Shown here: piece by piece, positions 1-10,600 of the stretch
Numbering within the stretch: position 1 is the stretch's first letter
Layout: each line of letters starts with the position of its first letter
From: Rotaria macrura
Lineage: Eukaryota > Rotifera > Eurotatoria > Philodinida > Philodinidae
DNA length: 64,000 nt
Assembly: GCA_900239685.1 (NCBI GenBank)
Contig: OENT01000518.1
Coordinates: forward strand, 1-64,000
Reading direction: 5' to 3'
Notes under the pieces: generated by a model
Seen by the model: only the letters and a program-made list of their open reading frames with translations
Database searches by the model: none
What the model was told of the DNA's origin: nothing
Translations under genes and position numbers: made by a program

Positions 1-1
1 A

Positions 2-97
2 GAAGAACCTATTCGTACTTATCGCGATTGTATTATTATCAGAGAAGTCAACAAAGGACTCGTTGAGAAGAGATTGTTCGTTGAAATAGAGAAATAA
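2..97 (+). CDS. Possible C-terminal end of a gene entering from the left edge
   Basis: An open frame runs from base 2 to a TAA at 95-97 and gives about 31 residues rich in Glu, Arg, Lys and Ile, ending VEIEK. The composition looks protein-like, but the piece is short, has no recognisable motif, and its start is outside the window. It could equally be a chance open frame. Confidence 0.2.
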   Translation, partial: EEPIRTYRDCIIIREVNKGLVEKRLFVEIEK

Positions 98-742
98 TTT
101 CAATGATATGATAAACGATAATTGATTCAATCAGTATGAACGAAGTTGTACAGTGACACCACACCAAGACCATGTCTTCCGCTGTATAAAGGAGTCAGAC
201 ATATCTTACAATGGTTCATCAAACATATCCGAGAAGTACGTTATTAGTAAGGGTAATGAATCATACAAGACTATGCACTTAGTCAGAAATCGTTTGATCA
301 GTTTGAATAGTGGTATTCCTTTTTTTGTATGATTACTGTTGCTTAAGTGCATCTTAGATAGTTTTGAAAAGAGATAGCTGAAACTTAAATAAGTTGTTGT
401 TTCGCCAATAGGTCGGAGTTTGCATAAGTAATGGTATTTAGATATACTTATACTTCTTCAAAAGTTGTCCCATTTCCAAGTGTATTTAACGGTAGCGCAA
501 CTTGAATCTGCCTTAATCTTTCTGTGGGTCGAGAATGCTTGGAAAGGTACACAATTGTGGATATAGTCCGATGCTCAAGAAATTATATTCTTCTATGCAA
601 TACAGCTGTATAAGAATTCGAGTGGTTCGAAGTATGCGAAGTAAAATCAATAACTTAGAAAATATGAAACCTTTTACTATATATAATTCATATGTATAGC
701 TATAGTTTTAATAGAGTACTTAGTAGAGTTTTGGACTTATCA
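98..742. other. Intergenic, nothing recognised
   Basis: AT-rich sequence with no long open frame, repeat or RNA gene that I can support. Confidence 0.4.
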
Positions 743-1179
743 TTATGTGACTTGTGGATTGTCCTTATTACCATAGACTGTATTTACAAAACAGAAACAC
801 GGAATTGTCAATGCGATTAACACAAAGAAAACTAGTATCGATCCACATGTGATTAAAATCAGTATGTAACTTTTAGGTACGACATGTTTCACTAAACGTC
901 ACAAACAAGCAAGTATTAACATGCTTGTTAATAGAATAGTGCCGAAACAGAAAATTCGATATCCATATGGCATCAAAACATGATTAGAAATTGATTGAAG
1001 TATTTCAAATATAATTGAACTGGTGTCATGCATTCTTATAGAAGGAGAATACATAATGTTTGACTTAAACGAACTGATTCCGATTATATTGGCTATTTTT
1101 ATGCTAGAGTATTCATCCTCACATTTTTTGCTTCACTCGATTTAAAGGATAGTTTAACTACAATCGAATGTGCATCCAT
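743..1179 (-). pseudogene. Decayed small membrane-protein gene
   Basis: Reading the minus strand from an ATG at 1179-1177, a protein-like frame begins MDAHSIVVKLSFKSSEAKN. It must then shift frame near 1120 to continue as a long, plausible frame. That frame has two hydrophobic stretches, the first including FGTILLTSMLILACL and the second including ILILITCGSILVFFVLIAL, and it ends at a TAA at 743-745. A TGA at 899-901 interrupts the frame directly after the first hydrophobic stretch. No intron of sensible length removes either lesion, so I call a pseudogene with one frameshift and one stop. The family is not recognised; two closely spaced membrane segments are all that can be said. Confidence 0.4.
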
Positions 1180-1867
1180 TGTAATGATGAAAGTGAACTT
1201 GATGAAATTGTTCAAAGAAAACACAATCGTAAAAATTAGGTAGAAACTGAGAACAGAGCAGTTTCATAAATATTTGTCGTGGTATTATTAATTGCTTTCA
1301 TTGATAGAATACAATGAGGTTGATCATCATCTTTAATATTACTCACTTCCAAATCAGAAGAAATCAATAAAAAAACACGAATTTTTCCAGGTTAAAGTAA
1401 GCGCCGTTTACGTTTCGAAAAAACATGTTTTTGGAATAACAAAAATCCGTTTCTTTGCCATATTATCAGTGAGGAAAAGTGCACTTTTTACATATTAAAA
1501 TGCATCAAAATAACTCTTTATTTGACTGCGCTATGACGTAAATCATCCAAACGAGTTTTATTATTCATAGAGGAAAATACAGGTGACGCATGATACCCAG
1601 CTAAATTGCTATTCCATGTGTCTACGAAGAGAAAAGTTCAATATTTATATTATTGATAAATATATTAGCAAAAGAAAAACAAAGGGTTCAGTCACGAGAG
1701 CTGAATAGGCTTATACCAATCAATACATGAGATTTCTAATGTTTCAGAAAGCAATGCGCACCGATTTACAAGGAACTTTCAAAGAGCAACAAACATTACA
1801 ATTCTTTGTCGAATCCTTCTGATGCTCTCAGGGTCTCAATTTTAGTAGATCAGGAGTTCAAAACTAC
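1180..1867. other. Intergenic, nothing recognised
   Basis: AT-rich sequence. A short coding-like frame on the plus strand at about 1165-1238 (…ELDEIVQRKHNRKN then stop) overlaps the start of the neighbouring pseudogene on the other strand and is too short to call. Confidence 0.35.
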
Positions 1868-2929
1868 GTAAGGTGCCGGCAATGCAAAATTGGAGTGAAT
1901 TTTATTTCTTGCTTGTTTATGTACGGTTTGATAGAGCTTGAAAAGCTGATCACGAATGCATACTTTTTATTTCGATTCGACCATTGTTTGGCTGAGAACT
2001 TCGTAAAAGACTATAATGACTAAGAAAATGCTATTTGTACCATGAATTATTTTTTTTATAGAAATTGTCAAATTTCAATTTCAGTTATTTTCTGAACTTA
2101 TTGTAAGCACTATATTCGGAATCAGCATGAAAAACTGAATAGAAAAACGTTATTTGATTAGTTTTTGAGCTGATGAGACTAAAAAATTTCTATTCGATAA
2201 AAATAGCTCCACCAGTCAAAAAGTATGTATCAGAGAGCATTCTTGTAAACCTATCTAGTTTTTCTCAATAGCAGAGAGAAGTAACTGAGTTATCTTGTTA
2301 GAAGCGGTCGACCATGGGCTACAAAAGTACTTATTTTGTTTTTCAAAATTCGGTTCTATTGTTGAGAAAATTGAATTTGTTTCCTGTTCAGCGGTAACAT
2401 GAGGCAAAAGAAAGCAAATATGTTGGTATTTAGCACTTTTTATTTTCATGGTTCAGTCAAAAGGCAAAATAGATAAGATATTCAGAATCAGCATCAAAAT
2501 CTACACTGAATTGTACAAGTTCAATGAATCTTTTTTTCCTGCGAAAAAATCACCCCGTGGGGGACTAGGGGAGAAATTTTCAAAAACTGCAGCTGAGGGG
2601 GTGTTCAGGTCGATTTGTCTCCTGATACAATTGTTGCTAAAATGTGTAGAGTTCGATGTGGGTTTTCATGCTGATTCCGAATATAGGGCTTACAATAAGT
2701 TCGCAAAATAACTGAAATTGAAATTTGACAATTTCTATAAAAAAAAATAATTCATGGTAAAAATAGCATTTTCTTGGTCATTATTGTTTTTTACGAATTT
2801 CTCAGCCAAACAATGGTCGAATCGAAATAAAAAGTATGCATTCGTGATCAGCTTTTCAAGCTATATCAAACCGTACATAAACAAGCAAGAAATAAAATTC
2901 ACTCCAATTTTGCATTGCCGGTACCTTAC
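1868..2929. mobile_element. 1.06-kb fold-back element with about 266-bp inverted arms
   Basis: The left arm (1868-2133) reappears in reverse complement at 2663-2929 with only scattered differences. The ends read GTAAGGTGCCGGCAATGC and its complement. The roughly 530-bp centre has a GC-richer stretch near 2550-2610 and short open frames on both strands (2255-2449 minus, 2448-2711 plus) that match nothing I know. Similarity stops abruptly at GTAAGGT on both sides, as expected of transposon termini. I see no target-site duplication. It is most likely a non-autonomous DNA transposon or fold-back element. Confidence 0.65.
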
Positions 2930-3210
2930 AATATTAACGATTTGTTTGTTCTGAACATATGATGACTGGACATATATTCATGCACTATGACAAGTAAACT
3001 TAGTGTAATCGATGTAAAACTTTGCTCAAAAAGTAGAGCAGTTATACAAACAAAGCAATTACAAAACAACGATGTGTTATACATTTGATTTCGTATGATA
3101 GCTGTGTATTTCCAGAAAAATACTAGTAGAAATACATGATAATTTGCCAATAATAATAACAGTGCAATTTATAGGCACATGATTAAGTGTATGGGTGTCT
3201 TATGAAGACT

Positions 3211-3420
3211 TTAAAATATTTCAGAAGAAGCAAATGCTTTATTCTGCCAATTTGTAATACGTGTCAGATATACTCGAAGTTCCCCACTTTCTGTTTGGAT
3301 TAAGACAAATTGTGGTGTATCAGTAAATATTCCATTGATATCTGTCGGTGATGAAAGAAAAACAAGTGTTCATAGAAGATATGTTACATATTCACTTAAA
3401 ATCCATTTTATTTCATCCAT
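3211..3420 (-). CDS. Short two-exon coding unit, hypothetical
   Basis: Exon 1 (3420-3396) and exon 2 (3341-3211) are joined by a 54-nt intron that starts GTGAAT and ends in a pyrimidine tract and ACAG. Removing it gives an uninterrupted 51-residue frame starting MDEIKWIL and ending FASSEIF. The middle (FVLIQTESGELRVYLTRI) looks like a genuine beta-rich segment. Without splicing the frame contains a stop, so the frame restoration supports the intron. No family is recognised. It may be a small protein, or the last exons of a larger gene whose other exons I did not find. Confidence 0.4.
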
Positions 3421-3633
3421 TCGAAAATAGAAATAGTTTACGAAAGAGAAAGAAAAGAATTAGAATCGAGACTCAACAATTGTAAAGCAATGATGAGGAA
3501 AAAACATTATTCCGTGTCGACATTTCGTACATATTTCTTTTTTTATTTTCTTATGCTATTGCCTTTCTTTGTTTGCTTCCTGTCATTGTAAACAATCCAA
3601 TGAGAAAAGATATCAAACTATCACGAGTCCAGA

Positions 3634-4008
3634 TCATCGTAACCGATGGCCTTTTCTAAACCATAACAAAAATGGTACTTCACGTTCATAATTATCAAAA
3701 TAGTAATATTGTTCATTGTCATCAAATGCAATCATCGTTTCTTGAAGTATACTTGATATATAATAAATATAAAAAATTATTAATAGTAAAAGAAAAGCCA
3801 TACAAACATAATCATAATAATGAATGTCTGTTGATGATTGAATAATACTATATTTCAGATGATTACGAACGAAAATATCATTATTATCAATGGATCGATG
3901 ATTATTTCTTTGTTCGACTATATATCGATGATCATGAGGATCTACGTATTTGCTTCGAATAGAATATGAGAGACGATCAAATGTTGAAAATGATTGATTA
4001 TGATTCAT
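3634..4008 (-). CDS. Small single-pass membrane protein, hypothetical
   Basis: A 124-residue single-exon frame with ATG at 4008-4006. The first 65 residues are polar and rich in Asn, Ser, His and Arg. A strong hydrophobic segment follows at about residues 68-88 (MAFLLLLIIFYIYYISSIL), then an acidic, Tyr-rich stretch (DNEQYYYFDNYE) and a basic tail ending KGHRLR. This suggests a single-pass membrane protein with the basic tail facing the cytosol. I recognise no family. It lies 425 bp downstream of the GILT gene on the same strand. The length and the coherent composition argue that it is real, but in AT-rich DNA a chance frame cannot be excluded. Confidence 0.45.
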   Translation of the reverse strand: MNHNQSFSTFDRLSYSIRSKYVDPHDHRYIVEQRNNHRSIDNNDIFVRNHLKYSIIQSSTDIHYYDYVCMAFLLLLIIFYIYYISSILQETMIAFDDNEQYYYFDNYEREVPFLLWFRKGHRLR

Positions 4009-4432
4009 TTTGTTTTGTCATTCTGTTGCTATGAGTTCCAAGAAAAACTGAGACAAATAGATAAATAATTTTATTTAAATTCACAAAATATGAATTAAGA
4101 TTATTTTATTTTTCTTAAAATAAAACAGACGAACAAATGGAAGAAAAGAAAGACTATATTATTATTGAAGTAATCTATGAACTCTATTGCTCATTGGTTT
4201 TTTGTGCATGCAGCAGGTGGATTTGAACCCTAAACAGTAAAAATCATTATAATTATTATAAAAAAGTTGTTTTTTTTCTTTTTCAATTTTTCAATTTAAA
4301 AATATTCTATCTGTTCAAGTGTAAGCTTTGAATGTGTTATATGATGATATAGGAATATATCAGAATATCAGATAAACAATTAATTGCCAGAGTTTTCAGA
4401 ACAAACGATGTTTTTCTTTTAAATCATATCAG
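4009..4432. other. Intergenic, between the small membrane protein and GILT
   Basis: Very AT-rich spacer with no gene or clear repeat. It should hold the 3' untranslated region of GILT and the promoter or splice-leader acceptor of the downstream gene. Confidence 0.35.
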
Positions 4433-5328
4433 CTATATTACTTTATAAGTTTTGCATAGAAGTCCAATGAGATCTTGCTCAGCTTCTTGTTCCATTTCTT
4501 CAGTATGATCACCGTTGATTGTTACCCAAGGTACATATTCATGTGGTGGTTGAAGCTTATCAGTTTCAACGGCATAGGCATGCTGTAGTTGATTACCCAA
4601 TCGACTTTGCATACACTGACTAATTTTATTAAAATCGACTGATGTTTTTTCTGCACACTGCACAGCCACTGTTTCAACATCACCGTCTGTTGATTCAGTA
4701 CAATGAATAAATGGCTAAAAGCAAAACTACTATACAATACAAATGACTCGAAGAAAGACAACTTCCTACTAAATGTTGTGTCGTATTTGGATATAAATAT
4801 ATAAGACATGTCTAAAAGTAAAAATAAATATTAAAAAAAAAACAAAGATTTTATAAATTAATGTTTTTAATGGTTACATGAATGATATTTCCATAACATT
4901 CATCAGCACCATGTTGACAATAGAATTGATATAATTGAGTTTCCGGCCGATATACTTCCCGAGCATTTCCATATGGAACAAAACTGATATTTACAATACT
5001 AGGAATGGATTGGTAAGCATTCCAGACTTGTGTTGTTATAAATTGGCGACAATCTGGACAAAGTGTTTCATAGTAAATAGTTAAATTGACTTGATCATTA
5101 TTATTATTATCGCGAACTTTCCAAACATATTCATTGCACTGTTCGAGTACCTGTAATAAAAATAAAAACATGATGTAACGATTCTCAAACAAAAAGAAAA
5201 TTTACACCACAAGCTTGTGCAACATCTTGATTATCACACCATCTAGCTGACGATATTGGGCAATCGCTTGTTAAACCACCGTTGATGAAAAAAACAAGAA
5301 TCGTCGAAAAAAGAAGTGATACGGACAT
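4433..5328 (-). CDS. IFI30: Gamma-interferon-inducible lysosomal thiol reductase (GILT)
   Basis: GILT enzymes reduce protein disulfide bonds at acid pH in lysosomes. Three exons fit: 5328 to about 5206 (signal peptide MSVSLLFSTILVFFINGGLT, then a Cys-rich segment), about 5150-4873, and about 4710-4433. The introns are 56 nt and about 160 nt. The second exon holds the CxxC active site as CPDC and most of the family signature CQHGADECYGN (CQHGx2ECx2N). The third ends in the conserved PPHEYVPWVTINGDH block and further cysteines typical of the fold. The total is about 225 residues, normal for the family. The ATG follows a splice-acceptor-like TTTCAG by 14 nt. The signal peptide and intact active site suggest a functional enzyme. 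Confidence 0.93.
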
Positions 5329-5846
5329 AACGATAAAATAATCTGAAATGGCCAATATTTTAGTGGTAATGAAAAAAGCAGATACGATTATTCAATACAT
5401 GTGAAACCCTTTATCTTGGGACCGTATGTGTTTATCGTCGTTTGTTTTCGTTTACTATCTAGTGTTATCATAGAAAGTACTCGAATATCATTTAACTGAT
5501 TAAAGTAATAAAGTCGAAATACAAAATTGAATTAAAAATTAAAAATTCAGATAATAATTTAAAGAATATCTCATGGGAAATCTTTTCTCTGTTGTTGATC
5601 ATTGATTAATGATAAGAAAACTGAAACTATCTAGGGTGATATTACAAAGCATGTTTTTGAATAGAAAAACAAAAGGAAACTTGTATATCCCCAAGTCGAA
5701 AATGCACGCTTGTAAACAGCTACATACAACGACAATACCGAACTCCATTATAATGAAAATCTACAACGACATAGCTTGAAAATAAAACTATCATTTACTA
5801 TTGATTGAAATGACCTTCATATTAAGATATCGTAGATAAGTTGCAA
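5329..5846. other. Intergenic upstream of GILT
   Basis: AT-rich sequence that should include the GILT promoter. No gene or repeat identified up to the palindrome that begins at 5847. Confidence 0.35.
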
Positions 5847-6216
5847 ACCCAGTGCAAAATATTCACTGATTTCAATCGGATTTTTCTGCACCATAATCAA
5901 AATTAAAATCGATTGATAATTTTGATTATCCTTGATCATGAGGTAACCATCATTTAATATTGTAACTTATCCCATGTGAAATTTTCTGATTGAAATCGGA
6001 TTATTCTGCAGCAAAATCGAAATTACTAATCGATTTGTAATCTTGATTTTGCTGCAGAGTAATCCGATTTCAATCAGAAAATTTCACATGGGATAAGTTA
6101 CAATATTAAATGATGGTTACCTCATGATCAAGGATAATCAAAATTATCAATCGATTTTAATTTTGATTATGGTGCAGAAAAATCCGATTGAAATCAGTGA
6201 ATATTTTTCACTGGGT
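5847..6216. repeat. Near-perfect 370-bp palindrome (MITE-like)
   Basis: Two 172-bp arms (5847-6018 and 6045-6216) are reverse complements with only about two mismatches, separated by a 26-bp loop. The termini read ACCCAGTG and CACTGGGT. A transcript or single strand would form a very long hairpin. Size, symmetry and sharp ends fit a young miniature inverted-repeat transposon. No target-site duplication is obvious. The open frame on the plus strand from 6124 is a by-product of the arm sequence. Confidence 0.75.
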
Positions 6217-7697
6217 ATAAGTCTAGGTTTATGGATATCCTTATCGCTTAAGATGCTGATGTATCTTTTGACAACGTCATCGAATTTAATCATGAACATT
6301 CATTGTAAGAAGAAAAAACATCAACTGTTTTATTCTCAGTGTACAATGTAATCTTTTCGATTAGTTTTTAACACCATATTATTATTATTATAATTATTTA
6401 CTTAAATTTCATAAGACATCATGTTCCATGCTACATATGGAAGTCAATCGACCCAAAGAAATACAACCCTCGATTAATGCGTACTTCGTAAATTTCGAGC
6501 TTATCTAATAGCGACTGGTAGATAATTTTATCATCCTATATTGGATATAAACCAGTGTAATCGTACTTGTAAACTATGCTATACATCAATATACAATGCC
6601 TTATCGTCGTGGGCGAACCAGTTTGTTTCTTTTAAATTAATTTCCAAGAACTATGTACTTGCATCATATAACATGTATCATCTATCATTACAACTAACTA
6701 TGATTGATAGATGTTTTTGTTCCTTTGAGTCATACATGTACGAGTAGAATAATTATTCTACGAGAAAGACTGATTATTCTCGTGACAACGCAGAATATAT
6801 TTGAACCCTGAATTCTAATAATATATGCATGAAACTTTATCGAATGGTAATTTAATATTCATCAAAAAGAATCATTCAAGTAAGACAAACCAACTACTGA
6901 GATATTTTAATTCTATTGAGAACAGCTTGAAAATGATATAAATATTTGATAAGTGAAAAAAATTTTAATTCAGTCGATAAACTAAAGCAACATGAAAGTT
7001 ATAATATTATTTGAAATGTGAATCATGGTTAAGCTAAGTATTATTAGGACCAAAGAACGACGAAAACAAATTGCATTTTCCAGATATGTTCCTGTTTATT
7101 CATATGGGTTGTTTTATTATCGCCATTTAACTTTCTTAAATATGACAAAAATCAAACAAAAAAAAGATAAAATTAAATATCCATATTCACAAACAAACAA
7201 AAAAAAGAGAAAAGCATTTCATGAGTCACTATCGATCGAGATTATCGAAAGAAGAACCAAGAAATGGAAGCTATGTAAATGTTCAGCAACAAAAGCCCAG
7301 GAACATTGTTGTTATAGAATAACAAAATGAACTTTTGTAGAAATAAAGACATGTCAAAATGCAAAATACTTCATTGTACACAAGAGTATCACATAAAATA
7401 AGAAAAGAAGTGTATCAAATAAAGAATATTTTATATGGTTCCTTTTTGAATTTTAAAGATCTGTATCTAATGAATAACAAAGAATCGCGAAAAAAAAAAT
7501 AACTATGGACGGAATTCAAGCCTTCCTAAAATCAATAGTTTGCTTTTTTTCTCCTGTGCATCTGTTCAAAAACATACTGTATTAACAAAAAAAACGAAAG
7601 AAAAAATTGCTTTTTATTGCATTTAGATCAATAAAAATCCATTATTGCCAAATGACTAAATAATAAAAAATAAATCTTTTATTTTGGTTTCGAACAT
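6217..7697. other. Intergenic, downstream of PLD
   Basis: AT-rich sequence. A Lys/Arg-rich open frame on the plus strand (7025-7330) has no supporting features and was not accepted. Nothing else is recognised. Confidence 0.35.
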
Positions 7698-10600
7698 TCA
7701 TGTCCAAAACCATGACGGTGCTAAAATTTCTTTAGCTGGTAATCGTGGTCCAAGATATTCTTTGGAAAGAAATTTATGCGGTATGAGTACCAAATAACCG
7801 CGTATCGATTGAAGTAAACGTCGAGCTTCTTCAGGATTAGTTTCACAAAGTTTTGAAGCTGCTTGTATTTCACGTAATTGAGAAAATGTGAATGCGGAAT
7901 CAGTAGGAATACAATTAAATATCTAAGATAAACCATGAAACAAATTCTTAAATAGTAAACAACAATGATGAAGCATACCTTTTCAAACATGGTTGTATTT
8001 CTTGCTGCAGTTGATAACCATGTATCTTTATAGAATGAATCAGATATAGGATCTTGATAATTTATTTGTGTACCATCAAAATCTCCTAAATGTTCTCGGA
8101 ATAATCTTTTACGTAGACCACTTGCAAATTTTCCAACTTGAACATGAAGTCCATTCATCAATCCACGTACATATTCGGTATCTTCAAATAGAACAGATAT
8201 TTCAGAATCTCTATCACCAACTAAACTTCGATCATTGATATTTGCTGATCCAATTAATACACGGTTGTCGTCAACGATAGCTAATTTACTATGTACATAA
8301 ACGATTTCTGATATAAGACGTCCATTCATTTCTGACCAAGTTCGTAAACCAAAGAAACAAATATAACGATGTGGATCACCAACTTCTTTTGCAAGACGTG
8401 CTAAAAGTGATTGTTGACCTTGTGATATGGATCGATAGTTCCAATGTGTAATAGCTTGTAATGCTGTAGCTTTCGATGTACCATATTGTCCTTCAAAACC
8501 GGGTATCAATGGCATTACAATGTAAACACGAAATGTTTCCTTTTCTCTAGAGAAAAGAAAAATTAAATTAAAAAGAAACTTCTCATGAAAATATTTTCAC
8601 TTACTGATGTGCACGTAGTATTCGTTTAAATAAAGCATCAGATATACCGTTACGTACAGTTGAATCATCGATTAATGAAACAAAAAATTGATTTTCAATA
8701 TATATATAATATTTTGCTTTTGCTATCATATCAATGAAAGCATGATGTATAGATTCTTCCGTATCATTTCTACCTGTTGACCAACGACCAACACTACGTA
8801 AACCCTTGAAAAGAAAAATAATCAATGAAAAATGAAAAAGTTACTTATAAAGAAGTTTTGAGGAAAACTTTTTTCACAACTATAAACGTGAAATACGATG
8901 TACTTAGATACTTTGACTGATGATAGAGAGACATTTCTTCTACATTCTTTAACGTAATTATTTAATTGTACAATAAGGAAATAATTCTCATAGTATTAAC
9001 AAAGGCTATTGATCTATCATACTCGTTATTTTGTACATCAACAAAGTATGTACTATTAGTGACTGACTAGCATCTATCATAATCTGTTGAGTTAAGAGAT
9101 ATAAAGTTCATTTCTTCAAAGATTCTAGTAAAATCCTATTGCATAGGAAAATAATGAGCATAATGAAAATTTTTTTCTTTCCTTACTTGCGTAGAACAAT
9201 TAAATGTATTTGAAAGAAGTTTAGGACATGGTGTATAAATACCATAGGATTTCGGTAATAAAAATGGATAGCGTTCGTTATCTTTAACTTTTTGTCTTTT
9301 AACAAAATTCCATCGTTCAATAAAATGTCTTGCTAAATCTCGAGCACAAGCACCGTATACAAAAGCGCCAATATCATGCCATGGCATACGTGGTGTTGTG
9401 TTTCGATCGATTTGATCTTGAAATGGTTGATCAAGATTACGAAAATCACGTAATAGAAAATTAGCATAATCTTTTCCGAACCAAAGTTTTGATGAACCTT
9501 GTAAACCGAGTTGATGTGTCGTCGATTTTATTGATGGACCAACAAATGAACTCATATCGTCACGTAATGAATCGCGATAATAATCATCATCATCAACATC
9601 TGACTGATCGGATTCATTGAAATCAGAACGTTGTCTCCAACTTGTCTTTAAATTTAATTTTACACGACGAATCTTATCCCGTAAGCGTATACGATCAAGT
9701 GTTGGACCAACATTGACACCAAGATATCGATTCGATGATGGCATTGGTTGTACTTCACATGAATTAATTCCAGTCAATGGCGTAAGACTTAGCGTTGAAA
9801 CATCTTCGGTCGATTTTGTAATACGAGAAATTTTCGATTGAATACCAAGTTTAAGTCGTTCCCATCGAGATCCACTGTCTAAAATGACATAAACGTAAAT
9901 GTATGTATATATATATATAATTAAAAATATATACGCAAGTATATATGTATACAGATAAATAAGTACACAATTGCATGGAACACGGTAAGGACAAAAATGT
10001 GAAATTATATCGTGCACAACTTAATGAAATGAATATGCTTTTCATTTACATAAAATTATGTCGAAACAAAATAAATAGCTGAGATAAGATGAAAACATCA
10101 AGTGTAATGGACACAGAGAAGTCGAGCATTCTTACTTACAAGTCTCGTTTTGAGAAAAGTACTGTTCTATAAAGGAATTTTTTACAATAGGTCAAAGTTA
10201 AATTATGATTTTTCTTAGATTAAGCTATAAAACATACCTTTATTCAAAGCTTCAATGGTTTCACGATGAAATGGTGTGTCAAATGAATAAGAACGTTTCA
10301 ATGGCCATACAGCATCTCGTTTCTTTTTCGCATCATCCGATGAAACATTGGATGTTTCATCTGGATAATAACTTGCTCTTCGATGAGGTAAAAGAAATGA
10401 AAGTTTTTTTGCACGACTGTTTGAGTCATTATTTAACTTTATCGTCTTATGTTGTGGTTTGTTTTCGACTAGTAAATCCGACACGTTACCACTCGATGAA
10501 AGTTTTTGATTAGATGACGTCATAGCAGGAGTTCGTCGAGTCGTTCCTTCAGGCACAGAAAGTACTGTTCTGTACATGCGGCTTTGCAGTTGTTGCACTT

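Noticed and set aside
7025..7330. 101-residue basic plus-strand frame
   Set aside because: The Lys/Arg richness follows from A-rich DNA; there is no motif, splice signal or coding neighbour.
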